This document shows positions 32,601 through 44,700 of a DNA stretch of 64,000 bases, in pieces. The DNA is taken from NCBI GenBank assembly GCA_034670405.1, contig JAXDDX010000060.1, positions 62,001-126,000 of the forward strand, written 5' to 3'. This DNA is from Hoplostethus atlanticus (taxonomy: Eukaryota > Chordata > Actinopteri > Trachichthyiformes > Trachichthyidae). The translations under genes and the position numbers were made by a program. The first letter of the stretch is position 1; the number at the start of each line of letters is the position of its first letter. A model generated the notes under the pieces. The model did not search any database. It had not been told where the DNA came from and saw nothing but the letters and a program-made list of their open reading frames with translations.

Positions 32601-33160
32601 GGTTTAACTTTGGCATTTAACATGCACTGTTTAGTAGCTTATGCTTTCAAGGTAGTGCTAGTGGAGCTTCATTGATAAAAAATCACTCAGACTAATAAAG
32701 ACTATGCCACACCTCATGGAGCTATTGTATAGTGCCAGGTGTGTTTTATTCTTATCAGGCATGTTGTATCTGGCCTTGCAAGATAGTCTGGTTCATAAGG
32801 CTATCTTGCATCAGGCGAAGTGATAAAGCTGCACAGATCATCCTGTCACAATTAATGCCAAGTCTTGTTTTTTACTAATGACATTATAATGGTAGGCTAA
32901 TGTATTTATTTAATACAATTTAAACATTAACTTTTTCATAACTTTCTCATCTCTTTGCAACAAAAAAGTAAATTTTACTACAGTGTTCACAACTAATACA
33001 AACTGCAAATAAACACTTTAGGCGAGAGCTTAGAGTACATTCAAAGCAAATGTTTATAACCCTTGTATTAAAACTGTTCCAAATTATTTGAGGATGAGAA
33101 CTCTAACAGACAAATACAGGCAGTCAAAAGAAAAGCAACATGCAAAGTGTAGTTTATTCG
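29642..33160. other. Intergenic, plcd1 5' side
   Basis: No convincing exon. An (AAAT)n tract is at 30669-30693. A retroposon-like 3' end is at about 31690-31826 (GTGATTAAGGGCTATACAAA, then a TGATT tail). A short hairpin is at 32777-32810. Confidence 0.45.
31640..31826 (+). mobile_element. Retroposon 3' fragment with (TGATT)n tail
   Basis: It contains TTGTGAAGCCCTTTGAGACT, GATTAAGGGCTATACAAATA and a TTTGATTTGATTTGA tail, an arrangement common to 3' ends of teleost LINE/SINE families (L2/CR1-like). Family and 5' limit are not determined. Confidence 0.5.
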
Positions 33161-33163
33161 GGG

Positions 33164-33417
33164 TCAGCCCTATGTTCCCTCAGCCTTATATGTTCCCTCA
33201 GCCTTATATGTTCCCTCAGCCCTATGTTACCTCAGCCTTATATGTTCCTTCAGCCCTATGTTCCCTCAGCCCTATGTTCCCTCAGCCCTATGTTACCTCA
33301 GCCCTATGTTCCCTCAGCCCTATGTTACCTCAGCCTTATATGTTCCTTCAGCCCTATGTTACCTCAGCCCTATGTTCCCTCAGCCCTATGTTACCTCAGC
33401 CCTATGTTCCCTCAGCA
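33164..33417 (+). repeat. Minisatellite, 15-bp and 18-bp units (CCTATGTTCCCTCAG)
   Basis: About 16 units alternate between CCTATGTTCCCTCAG, CCTATGTTACCTCAG and the 18-bp CCTTATATGTTCCCTCAG. All unit lengths are multiples of three, so open frames on the + strand here are artefacts. Confidence 0.95.
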
Positions 33418-33419
33418 TC

Positions 33420-33660
33420 AGAGCCGGCCCTTCCATACTGCGCATAACACGCTGTTGGGGCCCCCGAAAGCCCCCCCCCCCGCAATCTGGCATTCCGGGC
33501 AGGGTTTTCAGCTTCAGCTTGGACGCCTGTTGAAAGTTGAAAGATCTACACTTTTGGGCGGATTAGCATAATAGTAGTGCAGTTTTGCAGTAATTTGCAT
33601 CACAGTAGTGAGTGTTACTTTCGATTTGCCCCCACCCCCCCCCCCCCCCGTCAACAATCT
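33420..33660. mobile_element. Probable degenerate DNA-transposon fragment with poly-C tracts
   Basis: CAGAGCCGGCCCTTCC followed by a GGGGCCCCC stretch resembles the end of a common teleost repeat. Two C-runs (33471-33481 and 33631-33649) could weaken sequence accuracy. Family assignment is from memory only. Confidence 0.35.
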
Positions 33661-34068
33661 CAACACATTACGACAACACAACACATTAAGTGGAATGTCA
33701 ATTACTTTATTTATTCAACATTTGATTTGACATCAAAATGTTTTGTCTTTCATAAAACAACAATGATCGTTTACAGTATAAGTGCGTCCTGGCATATATA
33801 ATAACAACAACACAAGTCTATATGAATCACATTTTCATAACTTTCCTAATAAAAAAGCACTATAACATCCCAATAGGGATGATAGGGGTTGATTGGGTTG
33901 TTGATCAATACCACAATCTCCCCAAGACACTCCCAATCCCCCCAAACAAATAAAGTACATTTTGCTCAGCTAAAAAAAAAAATCACATTAAAATCATACA
34001 ATCATACAGTATATATTGCCACATGTGTTGCAGGTGAGGTAGTGTGTAACGTGGAGAGGCAATACGCC

Positions 34069-35094
34069 TCAGTCGTCCACATCCTGCTTGGAGATGCAGC
34101 AGCAGCTTTTGAACAGTCTGCGGAAGAAACCAATGATGCTTGTTGGGCTTGTTCTTCTGGGCTGGAAACCAAACAGAGGAAATCCATATCATCATCATCA
34201 TGTAAATGTCCTGTATGAAACAACAGGCTTCTAAATTGTTGACGAGACACTGTGCAGCAGATAGATAACTTACCAGAACGGAGATCAGCTGTTGCTCTCC
34301 CCAACTGGTTCAGCTCAATGTGGGTGGTGGAAGGGGACAGCAGCTTATTGGCCAACATGTTGGCCACCAGAAGACTTCTCTTTGGGTCTTTGAAGGCATC
34401 CAGGCCGAGGGAGGAGCAGAACCTGCTCCTGTAGTCCACATAGAGAATATGGGCCATGGGGCTGAAACCACGAGAAGTCTTAAGCTCCTCCAGCTCCTGA
34501 CACAGCATGCTGGTCTGCCTTTCTCCGTCTGCAATGCTGTGGACCAGCAAGGAAAGGAGAGCAGACACAGCGACACAAACAGGCAAATGGTCTCCTGTCT
34601 CCTCCATTGCAGTGAGGAGCTTCTCTAGGAATAATATGATGATGTGTTCCAGGCAGGAGTCAGGGGAGTCAGGGGAGTCACAGGATTCTTCATAACATTC
34701 ATTAACATATTCCTCAACTGTGTCCTTACAACAGAGTGTGTCCCTCAGTGTGAGGATCTGCTGGACTACATGGTGAGTGATGGCTCTGGCCATCGTGTGG
34801 ACCCTGTGAGAAAATTGAGCTTGGTGCCAAATAGACTGTGGAGGCTGTTGTGGATCTGGGTCACCATGTTGGGGATCTCTAGTGGATCCAGGTGCCAGTT
34901 GACCGTCTCCACCCTCTTGGACACCTTCATACTGTATTGAGCGAGCATGTTCTCCACCTCAGCAATAAGGGGCCAGTTGTCTAGCTCAATAGGAGACTCA
35001 GTGTTTCCATCGTGTATGTAGATAACTGTCAGACCAATTGTCTTCCTGATGGTTTCAAGGTGCAGCACTAGTTCCTGGTGGTTTTTTGGTGGCA
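34069..35094 (-). CDS. Unidentified gene or decayed copy, two overlapping reading frames plus a possible last exon
   Basis: I do not recognise this protein. Frame A (35094 to about 34800) reads ETIRKTIGLTVIYIHDGNTE and later ENMLAQYSMKVSKRVETVN. Frame B takes over at 34793 (MARAITHHVVQQILTLRDTL) and runs to a donor (TCTG then gtaagt) at 34272, with KRSLLVANMLANKLLSPSTT. A likely last exon, 34161-34069, follows a good acceptor; one of its frames reads IIGFFRRLFKSCCCISKQ and stops at 34069. Frame A is preceded by an acceptor-like sequence (acatcacag), so upstream exons may exist. The A/B overlap and the phase at the last join suggest one or two indels: either a pseudogene or sequence errors. 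The composition is helical and soluble-looking, with a basic, cysteine-rich C-terminus. It lies head-to-head with dlec1. Confidence 0.5.
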
Positions 35095-35142
35095 CTGTGA
35101 TGTTTTAAGCGTTTGCCCTGCTCTCTGACAGCCAGCTTACAC

Positions 35143-35398
35143 ATTACAGACAACACAACAAATTAAGACAACACAACACATTACAGACAACACAACACAT
35201 TACAGACAACACAACACATTTAGACAACACAACACATTAAGACAACACAACACATTTAGACAACAAAACACATTAATAGTGTTGTCTGTAATGTGTTGTG
35301 TTGTCTTAATGTGATGTGTTGTCTTAATGTGTTGTGGTGTCTTAATGTGATGTGTTGTCTTAATGTGTTGTGTTGTCTGTAATGTGCTTGTGTTTTGT
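35143..35398. repeat. Tandem repeat that switches strand, forming a large near-perfect palindrome
   Basis: Units of about 18-20 bp (ACAACACAACACATTA plus linker) repeat from 35143 to about 35275. The reverse complement (TAATGTGTTGTGTTGT) then repeats to about 35395, with almost no spacer. A lone copy of the same unit is at 33666-33692, on the other side of the unidentified gene. Confidence 0.9.
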
Positions 35399-35793
35399 CT
35401 ACTTGCATGTGTTTTCTTAAATTGCAGTGCGTTGAGCTCTCAGGGCCACCGTAGTGTTTAGTCATCAGCAAGTTCCTTCCCGGTGTCTACGCCTTTAAGA
35501 GGATCAGGCCGTTGCCATGGCTACCACATGTACACAAATATGGCTGAAAAGCAGCAAACAGGTGAGAATCCAGGTAAACCTGTTACTCGTAGTGTGCGGC
35601 TTAATGATGCTTGAAACTCAGTGAATCTTATCCAACTTTATTAATTGCATGTATAGCTTGTAGTTAATTGACTTTATTATTTATTATCTTGGGAGTTATC
35701 TTTATTCTTTAAATTTTGCTCGCTAGCTGGCTAGCTACTAAATCATTTTAACTGACTAAACTCCAACTAGCTAACGTTAGTACTACATCAACC

Positions 35794-38700
35794 ATGCTGG
35801 AAGAACTGGAGACGAGCCGAAAATCGCGGTTTGATCCGCCCATGGACAGTCTTAGGCCTACATCGGCGAAATCACAGGTACGAACCATACAAGCTGAGGT
35901 TACTGACTGCTAAAAATAGTAACACATGTAGCTTTTTTTAGATACAGTTACCTTAATTGCCACGACCCTCGCGCATAGCCAATACACACTTACTGTGTAA
36001 ACCTGCCCCTTCTTCCTTGTACATTAGGATGTTTCTCACGTGTTGGCAAGCATTTTCAAGGATCTCTACACAACAAAAATCACTGGCAAAGACACTTTAT
36101 CTAATCTCACCAAGACAAGGAGTGGACAAAGTGACTACCATGATAGATATGTTGATGAGCTTCAACAGGTAACCTAACATGATTTCCTCAGTGGCAGCAA
36201 AACTGTACTTTACAACTGAATTATTTTAAGTGTCACATAGACTATGGTGTTCTGATTCAATAGGCCCACACTGAATACAACCGCCGTATGAAAGAGGCAG
36301 ATATGCTGGAGAGTCATATAATTGAGGCCAGAGTCCAGGCCATGGCCACAGAAAGCCATGCCTATGAGAGAATGATAGATGAGATGGGAGAGGCTTATGA
36401 TCACCTGGGTCTCAATTCAGGTGAGATGGTTCATATTATGAACCCTGAAATACTGTTGTAAAGCACTGTGATCTTTTACTGTAGCATACAGTATACTTGT
36501 TTTACAATGTACATTTAAGATTAACTATATACTGTAGTTTATCTGTATAAGTTCCAGATCACTGTGGACATACCAATGATGTTGTATTGTTAAAAAAATA
36601 TTCTTTATTTTATTTCATTTTATTTCTATCTATCTCCAGTCAGATCAGCCTTTGAATGGTGTGTAGACAACGATCTTCTCAAAAGGAACAACCTGATTTG
36701 TCCCCAGGACTACCTAACTAGACAATCTCCACTGGTGGAAGCACCAGCAGGAGGTACCTGACCCTCTTTCTAATAGCATTAAGTGATTTATGACAAACAG
36801 ATGATATTCCTGTGTTTTTTACTCATTGTTTAACTTATCATTTCCTTCTCAGTGAAATCCAACCCTACCAAGTCCACCTTCACCTACAGCATGCATGTGT
36901 GCAGGGAGCCTCAGGATGATGGCTATACGCTGATACCCAAAGCAGAAGAGACCAACCAAAACCTGAGAGAGTCAGAGTGCAGCTTGACCCTGGAATCCAG
37001 TTCAGATACCAACACGAAAAGGAAAACATCCAGCAAGGTGGGCAATGAGAAGATTAAACTCTTTACACTATACCAAATTAGTAAGAGTGGCACTTCCATT
37101 CAAATAAATAATAATAATACCAATAATAATAATGCTAATGCTAATACTAATACTACTAATAATAAACTTTCTGTGTTTCAGAAGCCAAACCAGGTGCGTC
37201 CCAGGCCAAAGTGGATGGATGAACCAAGTGCAACAAATCGGGCAGAGGGGAGGGACAAACTTCAGAAGCTGAAAGAACGGCACAGCTTCTTGCGCAATCC
37301 CCGCTTCCTTCCTCCAAATGCACCACAAGGTAGTAACTCCCTCATCCGGCCCAGGAGCAAAGTGGAGAAGATGGTGCAGGGGAGGAGAGTGGTGGTGGAG
37401 CAGAGGTACCTATGATGTGCTGAGTAAAAAGCCCTTTTACCATCATATTTGCAGTGATCTCTTTGTGCCAAGCATGCTGTTGGCTATTACACATTCATAA
37501 TCATCTTATAAAGCGACATAGTGAGCACTGAGCAGGAGCATGCATCGTGAGAATTACATCCTATTGTCCAACATAATGCCCAGTAACAGAGGGGAATTTC
37601 ACATCACTCGTGCCAACAAAATCTTCTTGTGTGCAAATAATTCTTAGCATTTATTTGAACCATTATGTATTAAAAGATGCGTGGGCTTTACTGCATCAAG
37701 ATAATATAGATTACTTCACAAAAAAAGTAAAATAAACAAAAGAAAATAAATAAATACATTTTCAAATACATTCCTGTGATTGTATAAACTTTCTGGCATT
37801 TACTGCATTTTCCTATGTGGCAAACTCCTCACAACCTGGTGCTCCAAATATATCAAAACAAGCACTACAATACAATCTGACCCAGGTCTGTTTTCAGATA
37901 GTAAGGATACATACACAGATAGAAAAAAAGGCCATCTGAATGCTAAACAAAACACAACCTGCACTATGGTTAGCTTTGGCTTGTTTGAGCTTGTTTAGCT
38001 TTGAGACTTGTTGGGTGTTGCTTGTTGGTTCTTGTTGCCCGTGGATACAGACACTGTTGGCCACAACTAACCATGTGATGGTATACTGGCGCTGTTGTCA
38101 GCAAGATCCACCACGCAAGTGCTGTTATGTAAGAGTGTGCATTCTCTAGCTCAAGTTATTTGTGTAATTTTAATTTGACTCTGAACTCCCCTCCCTCTTG
38201 CATTCTGTGGAAGAAATGCAATATGTTAACACAGGTAGCATTCAATCTGTATGTGTGAAACCTAATGTATAAAGTGTATTTGCATTCATACTTAACATGC
38301 ACATATGTGTGTACATGTTTGCATGTATGCATGATTCATGTTCAAACATGAGGTCATGTGGTCAGTGAGGTCATTCAGGGTTTCGTCCCCGTGTGGCCAT
38401 ACCTGTGGTAGTACCCTTGAGCAAGAAACTTCGCCCCCACCTGCTCCAGTGGATTTGTGCTAGCTGGCTGACCAGAGGGTGAAGAGAGAATTTTTCCCTT
38501 TGGGGGATGAATGAAATCTATCAGATTAAGAATGTGTGGTTAGGGGCCAGTTTTACGCAGCTCTCCATTAACGGCGTGACTATTTTAAATTACACAAGAC
38601 ATAATGTTGAGGTTTTGTGTTTGCTCTCTGTCTCCCTACAGCCCAGTGGATGAGCCCTTTCCAGTCTTTCTAGCAAATCCCTCAGTAGTGTTCTTCACTG

Positions 38701-41700
38701 GCTACAATGTGGGACATGTGTATGAGGTATGTTGTAGAAAGTCATATTTTAGTAGTAGTATTAACTCCCACTCTGCGAATTTCTTCATAATCATGAACAT
38801 CCAAGACCACTGCTCTCTGCTCAACTGAATGTTTTGGATACAATTCTCATTCCTGAGATCATTTACCAGGCTGCAGTTTTTTCTCTCCCCTTTAGACTAC
38901 ACTGGATCTGAAAAACCTGACTGCCACAAGCCGCCATGTCCGAGTCATCCCTCCTACCACTCCTTATTTCTCCATTGGTCTAGGTGAGCTCTGCCTTTGG
39001 TGTTGATTGGATTACCCAACCTCTCTATACCTAACTGAGCAAGTATCAGTGATTATATCGCAGAGGAATGCCAGAGTGTTTTGACAAATACAATCATACA
39101 TCTCTGGAATGCTCTTGGTGGTTTGTGGTCTTGCCTTGCCACAGTTGAAATTTTGCATGTTAACACTAGCACCACCTGCTGTAACAAACACCTAAGTACC
39201 TGATGATATACTGTACGAAGCTGAATGTAAAGGGTGACACTGGATTAATGTAAGGAGAAAGGGTTGTCATTCAGATATGATCTGCAGGGAGGTTCCCTGG
39301 TGAGGGCGGCATCGTTGCCCCAGGGATGAGTTGCAAGTACACAGTGCGCTTCGCTCCAGACTCCCTAGCAGACTACGAGGACTTCATATTGTTGGAGACC
39401 CAGGCTCAGCACCCACTCCTGGTGCCTATCGAGGCCCGACGACCCCCTCCGGTACTCACCTGTGAGTCTCAATACACTCTACCAGCCCTATCTTACTATC
39501 AGACTGTTGTTTCACCGAATAGGTCAAATTAAAACATGAACTGTAATTATGTGGGTTAGGTGTTCATTGTCATGTGTATATTGTCATGCTTTATTAACTT
39601 GTTTGGCCCCATGAATATCCAGTACCTAGGGTTCTGGACTGTGGCTATTGTCTGACGGGAGGGGTGAAGTTTGTTGAGTTTCTGTGCTCTAATGATGGCC
39701 TCAGTGATGGTACCTTCTGCATCATCCCTAAGAACCAGTGGCCAGCCTCTAACCTGAGGGTAAATCTCTATCTGACTCACCATAGCAAATAACATTTAAA
39801 ATAAATAACATACATTATAAACATAAACATAATAAAACCTGCAGGTTACCTACCTAGGTTACCTCTTCATTGCGACGTGCTTGACAGCTCTCATGGACAG
39901 TTTCTCTTTTTTTCTCCATGTATAGTCTGTAGTAACAACATGCTTCGTTGAGCAGCCGCCCTTCGCAGTAAGTCCGTCACTCTTTGTGCTGCAGCCTGGA
40001 CAGACCACAGTAGTGGAGGTGAGTATGTTATGGACGTTGTGGCTGGTGTCATCGACCATATATCAGTGTTTCCTAGAGTACTATACCCCCCCTGTTTTGA
40101 CCTGCCAAGTATACCCCCTTGTAAGCATAGCCCGTCAATTAGATTGAATTAGATTTCATGCCGATATGATTTATCTATTAACAGTAACCTGTTATTACTT
40201 AATGAAAATCTTTTCCATACATAGTTTGCTTAAAAGGATGTACCAGTACAATATAAGTACAATTCACTTTAAGTACTAAAACAGTATTTTTATGGTATAC
40301 AATATTTTTTCATATGTTAGTACACTGGATTAAGGCCATAATAAAGTGTTACCACTATTTGCTGAGGTTGTACAGAAAAGATCACCACTAAAACAAATGA
40401 ATGTGAAATTTTGCAAATCTTACTATCATACAAGGTTTGGAGTTTTTGAGACCGGTTTCATATCTAACCAACTGACTGGGTGTGTGGAATTCTGTATGTA
40501 TGTGTGTGTGTGTGTGTGCGTGTGCGTGTGCGTGTGCGTGTGCGTGTGCGTGTGTGTGCGTGTGCGTGTGTTTCCAGGTGGTTTTCTTTCCCACCACTGC
40601 TGAGAAGTGCTGCCAGGTTTTCACTATTGTATGCGACAACTGCCAGGTTAAAGACATTGCCATTCAAGGTGAACCTTTTCAGTGATTATTAGAGCTGCTA
40701 AGAGCTTTATTCTAATGAATGATGCTTCAAAGTTCCTCTGGTATGATGTCAAATGTGTTTCTTTGGACACTGACCACTCTCTACGGGGGTGTGTGCGTGT
40801 ATGTGTGTGTCCCAGGTGAGGGCCAGGTGATTGCTCTTGAGCTTGTGTCTGTCTCGGGGGAGAAAGGACTTCCTGCTCTGGGTGAGATGTGCGACATCAC
40901 AGCGGAGCACTTTGTCCGTTTCAGCCCATGTAATCCTCACTCTGTGCAACAGAAGAAGCTTGTCATTAGAAACAATGCGTAAGCTTTCATTTTACTTCAT
41001 ATGTCATATATCAACACTAGGATGCAGGAAATGGCAAAATAGCATCATAGTTTTTGGATTCTATTGCTCCTCCGCAACATAGAACATCCTTCAACCAGAG
41101 GGCAACTTCCTCAAACGAGAGTGGGTCAATACCTATCACATTACATCTTATTCTGTCTCTCTCCCCTTCTTTCTCTCACTCTCGTCTCTATTTCATTTCT
41201 ATGGGGTTGAAGCCACTTGGAGCTGTCATTCCATTGGCAGATCATGAAGCCCAACCTGCAGCCTCTGCTACCTGGTGCGGCCCCTGGACCCCTCCCATAT
41301 CGGGTTCCACCTGGCTGCAGACGATGTGTTCCTTATCAGCCCCCTAACAGGCCTTCTGGCCCCCTGCCAGGACCAAGAGTTCCTGTTCACCTACTTTCCT
41401 AAGGAGGTACAGAGGCCTCGACACACACAGCCAGGACTGTAGTTCATGTTCTTCATTGAGAAGTTCATTTTATCACTCCCTTTTCTTATAGAATGTTGTA
41501 TTTTCTCCATTTCATTTTATCAAGTATTTTACTCATTCACTATGTAAGAAAGTGGATATGTCCCCCTGTGTCAAACTTGATTCTATAGTTAAAAAAACTA
41601 TTTCCTTGTATGTGCTTTGAGAAAAACATTCCTTGCATTCCATAAGTGTCTGAAACCCTGTTGACAATACTTGTGTTTTCTTTAGTTGAAGGATTACCAC

Positions 41701-44700
41701 AGCGTCTGTCACCTGGTCCTGAGGGACGTCCCACAGCAGCCAACGCAGTCCAGTGGGAATGGGTAAAGTTCACCTGACCTATGGACAGCCGTAGAAATAA
41801 TATCACAAGGTCATCACATCTACAGTATTCTGACAGCATGCATTAGGTTTTCCAAACTGGACTGCCTGTGCCATACTTCTTTTTTTTTTACATCTAAAAA
41901 AGTGTTGAATCTTATATGTGGGTTTGTGGGAACTCTAGTGCCCCTCAGCCTGTGAACGTAGCCTCCAAGGTGGGTGATGTCATCGTCATGGAGATAGAGG
42001 TCAAGGGGTCAACAGAGCCCTACCAGGTCCTACTGGAGCCCTATGCCATTCACATCCCTGGAGAGCTTTTTATTGGCATGACCACCCGCAGGAAATTCAA
42101 GGTGCTGTAGATTATAGACAGTTTAATAATGCCAACATGAACTTTATCTTTTTTTTCAAATCATTGTTACATCAATCAATGTTGTTGTATGTGTCTTTTA
42201 TATCTTTTAAGATGTGGAACCACAGCAAATCCTCTATCCTCTTTCAATGGGAGAGGATGAGCGGCTGCCATATAATAGAAGTAGAGCCCTCTACTGGTGA
42301 ATTAGGTATATCACAGTACAACATCATAAGATAAACTGAAGTAGTACATTGAAACAACATTTTAGATTGTTTGATTTATCGGCTGATCGGTTTGTCATTG
42401 ATGGGTTTGCATCCAGAGGTGAACGAGTGTTTTGATCTTGACCTGGTTGTAACTGGAGGGAAACCGGAGCGGGTTGTGACCAGTCTGCTGTGCCACATAG
42501 AGCATCACTACAAGCCGGTCACTCTGGCCGTGGAAGTCTCCTTCAAGGTAAGAACGAGCCAGAGACGCATTGCAAAATTGTTACAGTCATGGGTATAATG
42601 TCTCCAATATACATTACCACTCCATGTTAATATGATCATCATTTGGTGTTGGCTAGGGTCCCATAGTGACCCTCAGTGTGCCCAGCCTCGACCTGGGGCT
42701 CATGAGGCTGGGGGAGCAGGCCCAGACCTCGGTCCTCCTCACTAACACTACTCAGCTGGAAGCCTCCTGGACCCTGGAGGAGAGGAATAATAGTCAGCAG
42801 GACCTCCATCCCCCACAGGTACAGTGGGCTAATATGACACTCTAGTGGAAGATAACACTCATGGCTATTGGGGTTGGATTGTCTTGAAATTCCAATGGGT
42901 GGGGAGTTTTGAACGTCAGAAATCTCAGTACCTGGGGTCTGTCTCACAAAGGAAGTTCAACATAGTCAGGGTATCTTTTTCGATAGCTGGCTTCACAAAA
43001 CCAAACAATGGCAAACCCGGCTAACTGGTCTCTCGATATGACTGGATATCAACTCGCTCTGTCAACCCATGATTTTCCAATCCAGCTGTGAGAGCGTTCA
43101 CATGAAAGGAGCGATAAAAAATAGTAGAAACAATGAAATAATAGAACAATAAAATCAATAAAAAGTACACTTTAGATAATAGTGGGGTTATATAAACCCA
43201 TGCTGTCAATTCCAACACATTAAGTGGACTGTAAAAGTGCGAAGTGTGGGAAATGACAACAAAAAGTAACACTGTTGTTGCTGCCAAGGCTGGAGAGGAC
43301 TGCTGGAGGAAAATTGCATCTATTGTAAATTAGTAAGTTAATAGGCTTCTCACTGTCCCATCATTAAGACACAGTGGGCATATGTTTCATTGATACAATA
43401 TTGTGTTGTCACGTTGAGACTGTGAAAAGATTTTCTATTCCCAAAGTCTGCCTCATGTCCCCCAGGGCTGCAGTGATGGGAATACAGGCGTAATCTATTG
43501 CACCAATTACTTTCAGGAATCCTATTTAAGAATTTCAGAGCATTTATTCATTAAATTTCATTCATTATTAATAACTATGGTCAACTAATGTAAGCTAATT
43601 TGATAGAAGCCCTCTTTTAGAGCCAAGTACAAACCTTTATTATATTGCTGATATAATAAATCATCAGGGAAATGAAATGAGCTCTGGTGGTCTCTCAACA
43701 CCCCGGCCCTTCTTACTATCTGTTAATTCAATAATATCCCCCTATACCGTTTTATTACTTGTGATTCATTTGAGTGCAATGTTTTTGTTCATATGTGGTT
43801 TTCTAAAGGGATTTTTTTGTAATAAAGGTTTTTGTTTTTTCTAATTCCACGGGGTCCACCAGGATTGGTCATGCCATTTTTCTAGAGAATTTAATTGGTG
43901 AGGAGGCAGATGGCTTTTTACACGTCTGGATCCAATAACCTGAACATAACCTTCTCCAGAGCAGGTTAGATGTTCGAGGTTAGACCCTGCTCAAAAATAA
44001 GTCACCATCTTGAGACTGAAAGGCCTCTGGTTAAGTAATTATTGTGTTACTGGCATTGATCAACAACCCTGTCAATCCCCTGCAGATATGTTATGGGCAT
44101 TTTGTGCTATGGGGCAGTAAAAATAGTGCTTACTGTCCCTTTAATCTCCCTTTTTGTTTTATAATAGCCTATTGTTGTGTTAATCATCTGTATTGGTGCG
44201 TAGATCTTACCGGAGCCACGTAGAGGTGTGCTGCCCCCTCTGGCGTCTTGCAGTGTTGACGTGCTCTTCAGACCACGTTCCTGCCAGCACTTTGACACAG
44301 TGCTGGAGTTGGCAGTGGAGAATGGAACTGGATGGTGAGGACTGATGTTGTAATCACTTATTGTCTGATGAGTCATGCTGTCTGGCAAGTCATACTTTTA
44401 TCATTTGATACAATATGATAAGATACTATACAATATTATATACCAGTGATAGAATTTCATATATGATACAGTATGATGTGATGCGTTACTACATGAAATG
44501 ATTCAGTGCAATATGATGAAGAGCACTGTACTATAAATCGATGACAGTGTCCTTATAACAGCCTGCTTGTGTGTTCCTTGTAGTCACTTGTCAGTGCAAG
44601 CAGATGTCCAGGCCCCCCGGGTGTGTCTGCTAAGCTGTGAGCTGGTCTTCTCTCAACTCTACATGGGAGTTCCTGCCAAGGGTGTCGTGACTCTTTTCAA

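Noticed and set aside
33088..33571. Three long overlapping + strand open frames rich in YVPSALCSLSP-type repeats
   Set aside because: They come from a minisatellite whose units are multiples of three; there is no splice context and no family resemblance.
35541..35562. ATGGCTGAAAAGCAGCAAAC as the dlec1 start
   Set aside because: It has a good donor, but joining to the next plausible exon breaks the frame into exon 2; more likely 5' UTR, and ATG 35794 is in phase.
36852..37415. A 187-residue continuous frame taken as one exon
   Set aside because: It spans dlec1 exons 5 and 6 plus a 144-bp intron with good donor and acceptor; kept only as a possible retained-intron isoform.
38341..38530. Possible ncRNA or exon in dlec1 intron 6
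   Set aside because: Text such as CCCTTGAGCAAGAAACTT and TTCCCTTTGGGGGATGAATG resembles a common fish interspersed repeat end; no coding or splice support.
40388..40692. Frames rich in VCVCVC/HTHTHT
   Set aside because: Translations of the GT microsatellite; the only coding part is dlec1 exon 12.
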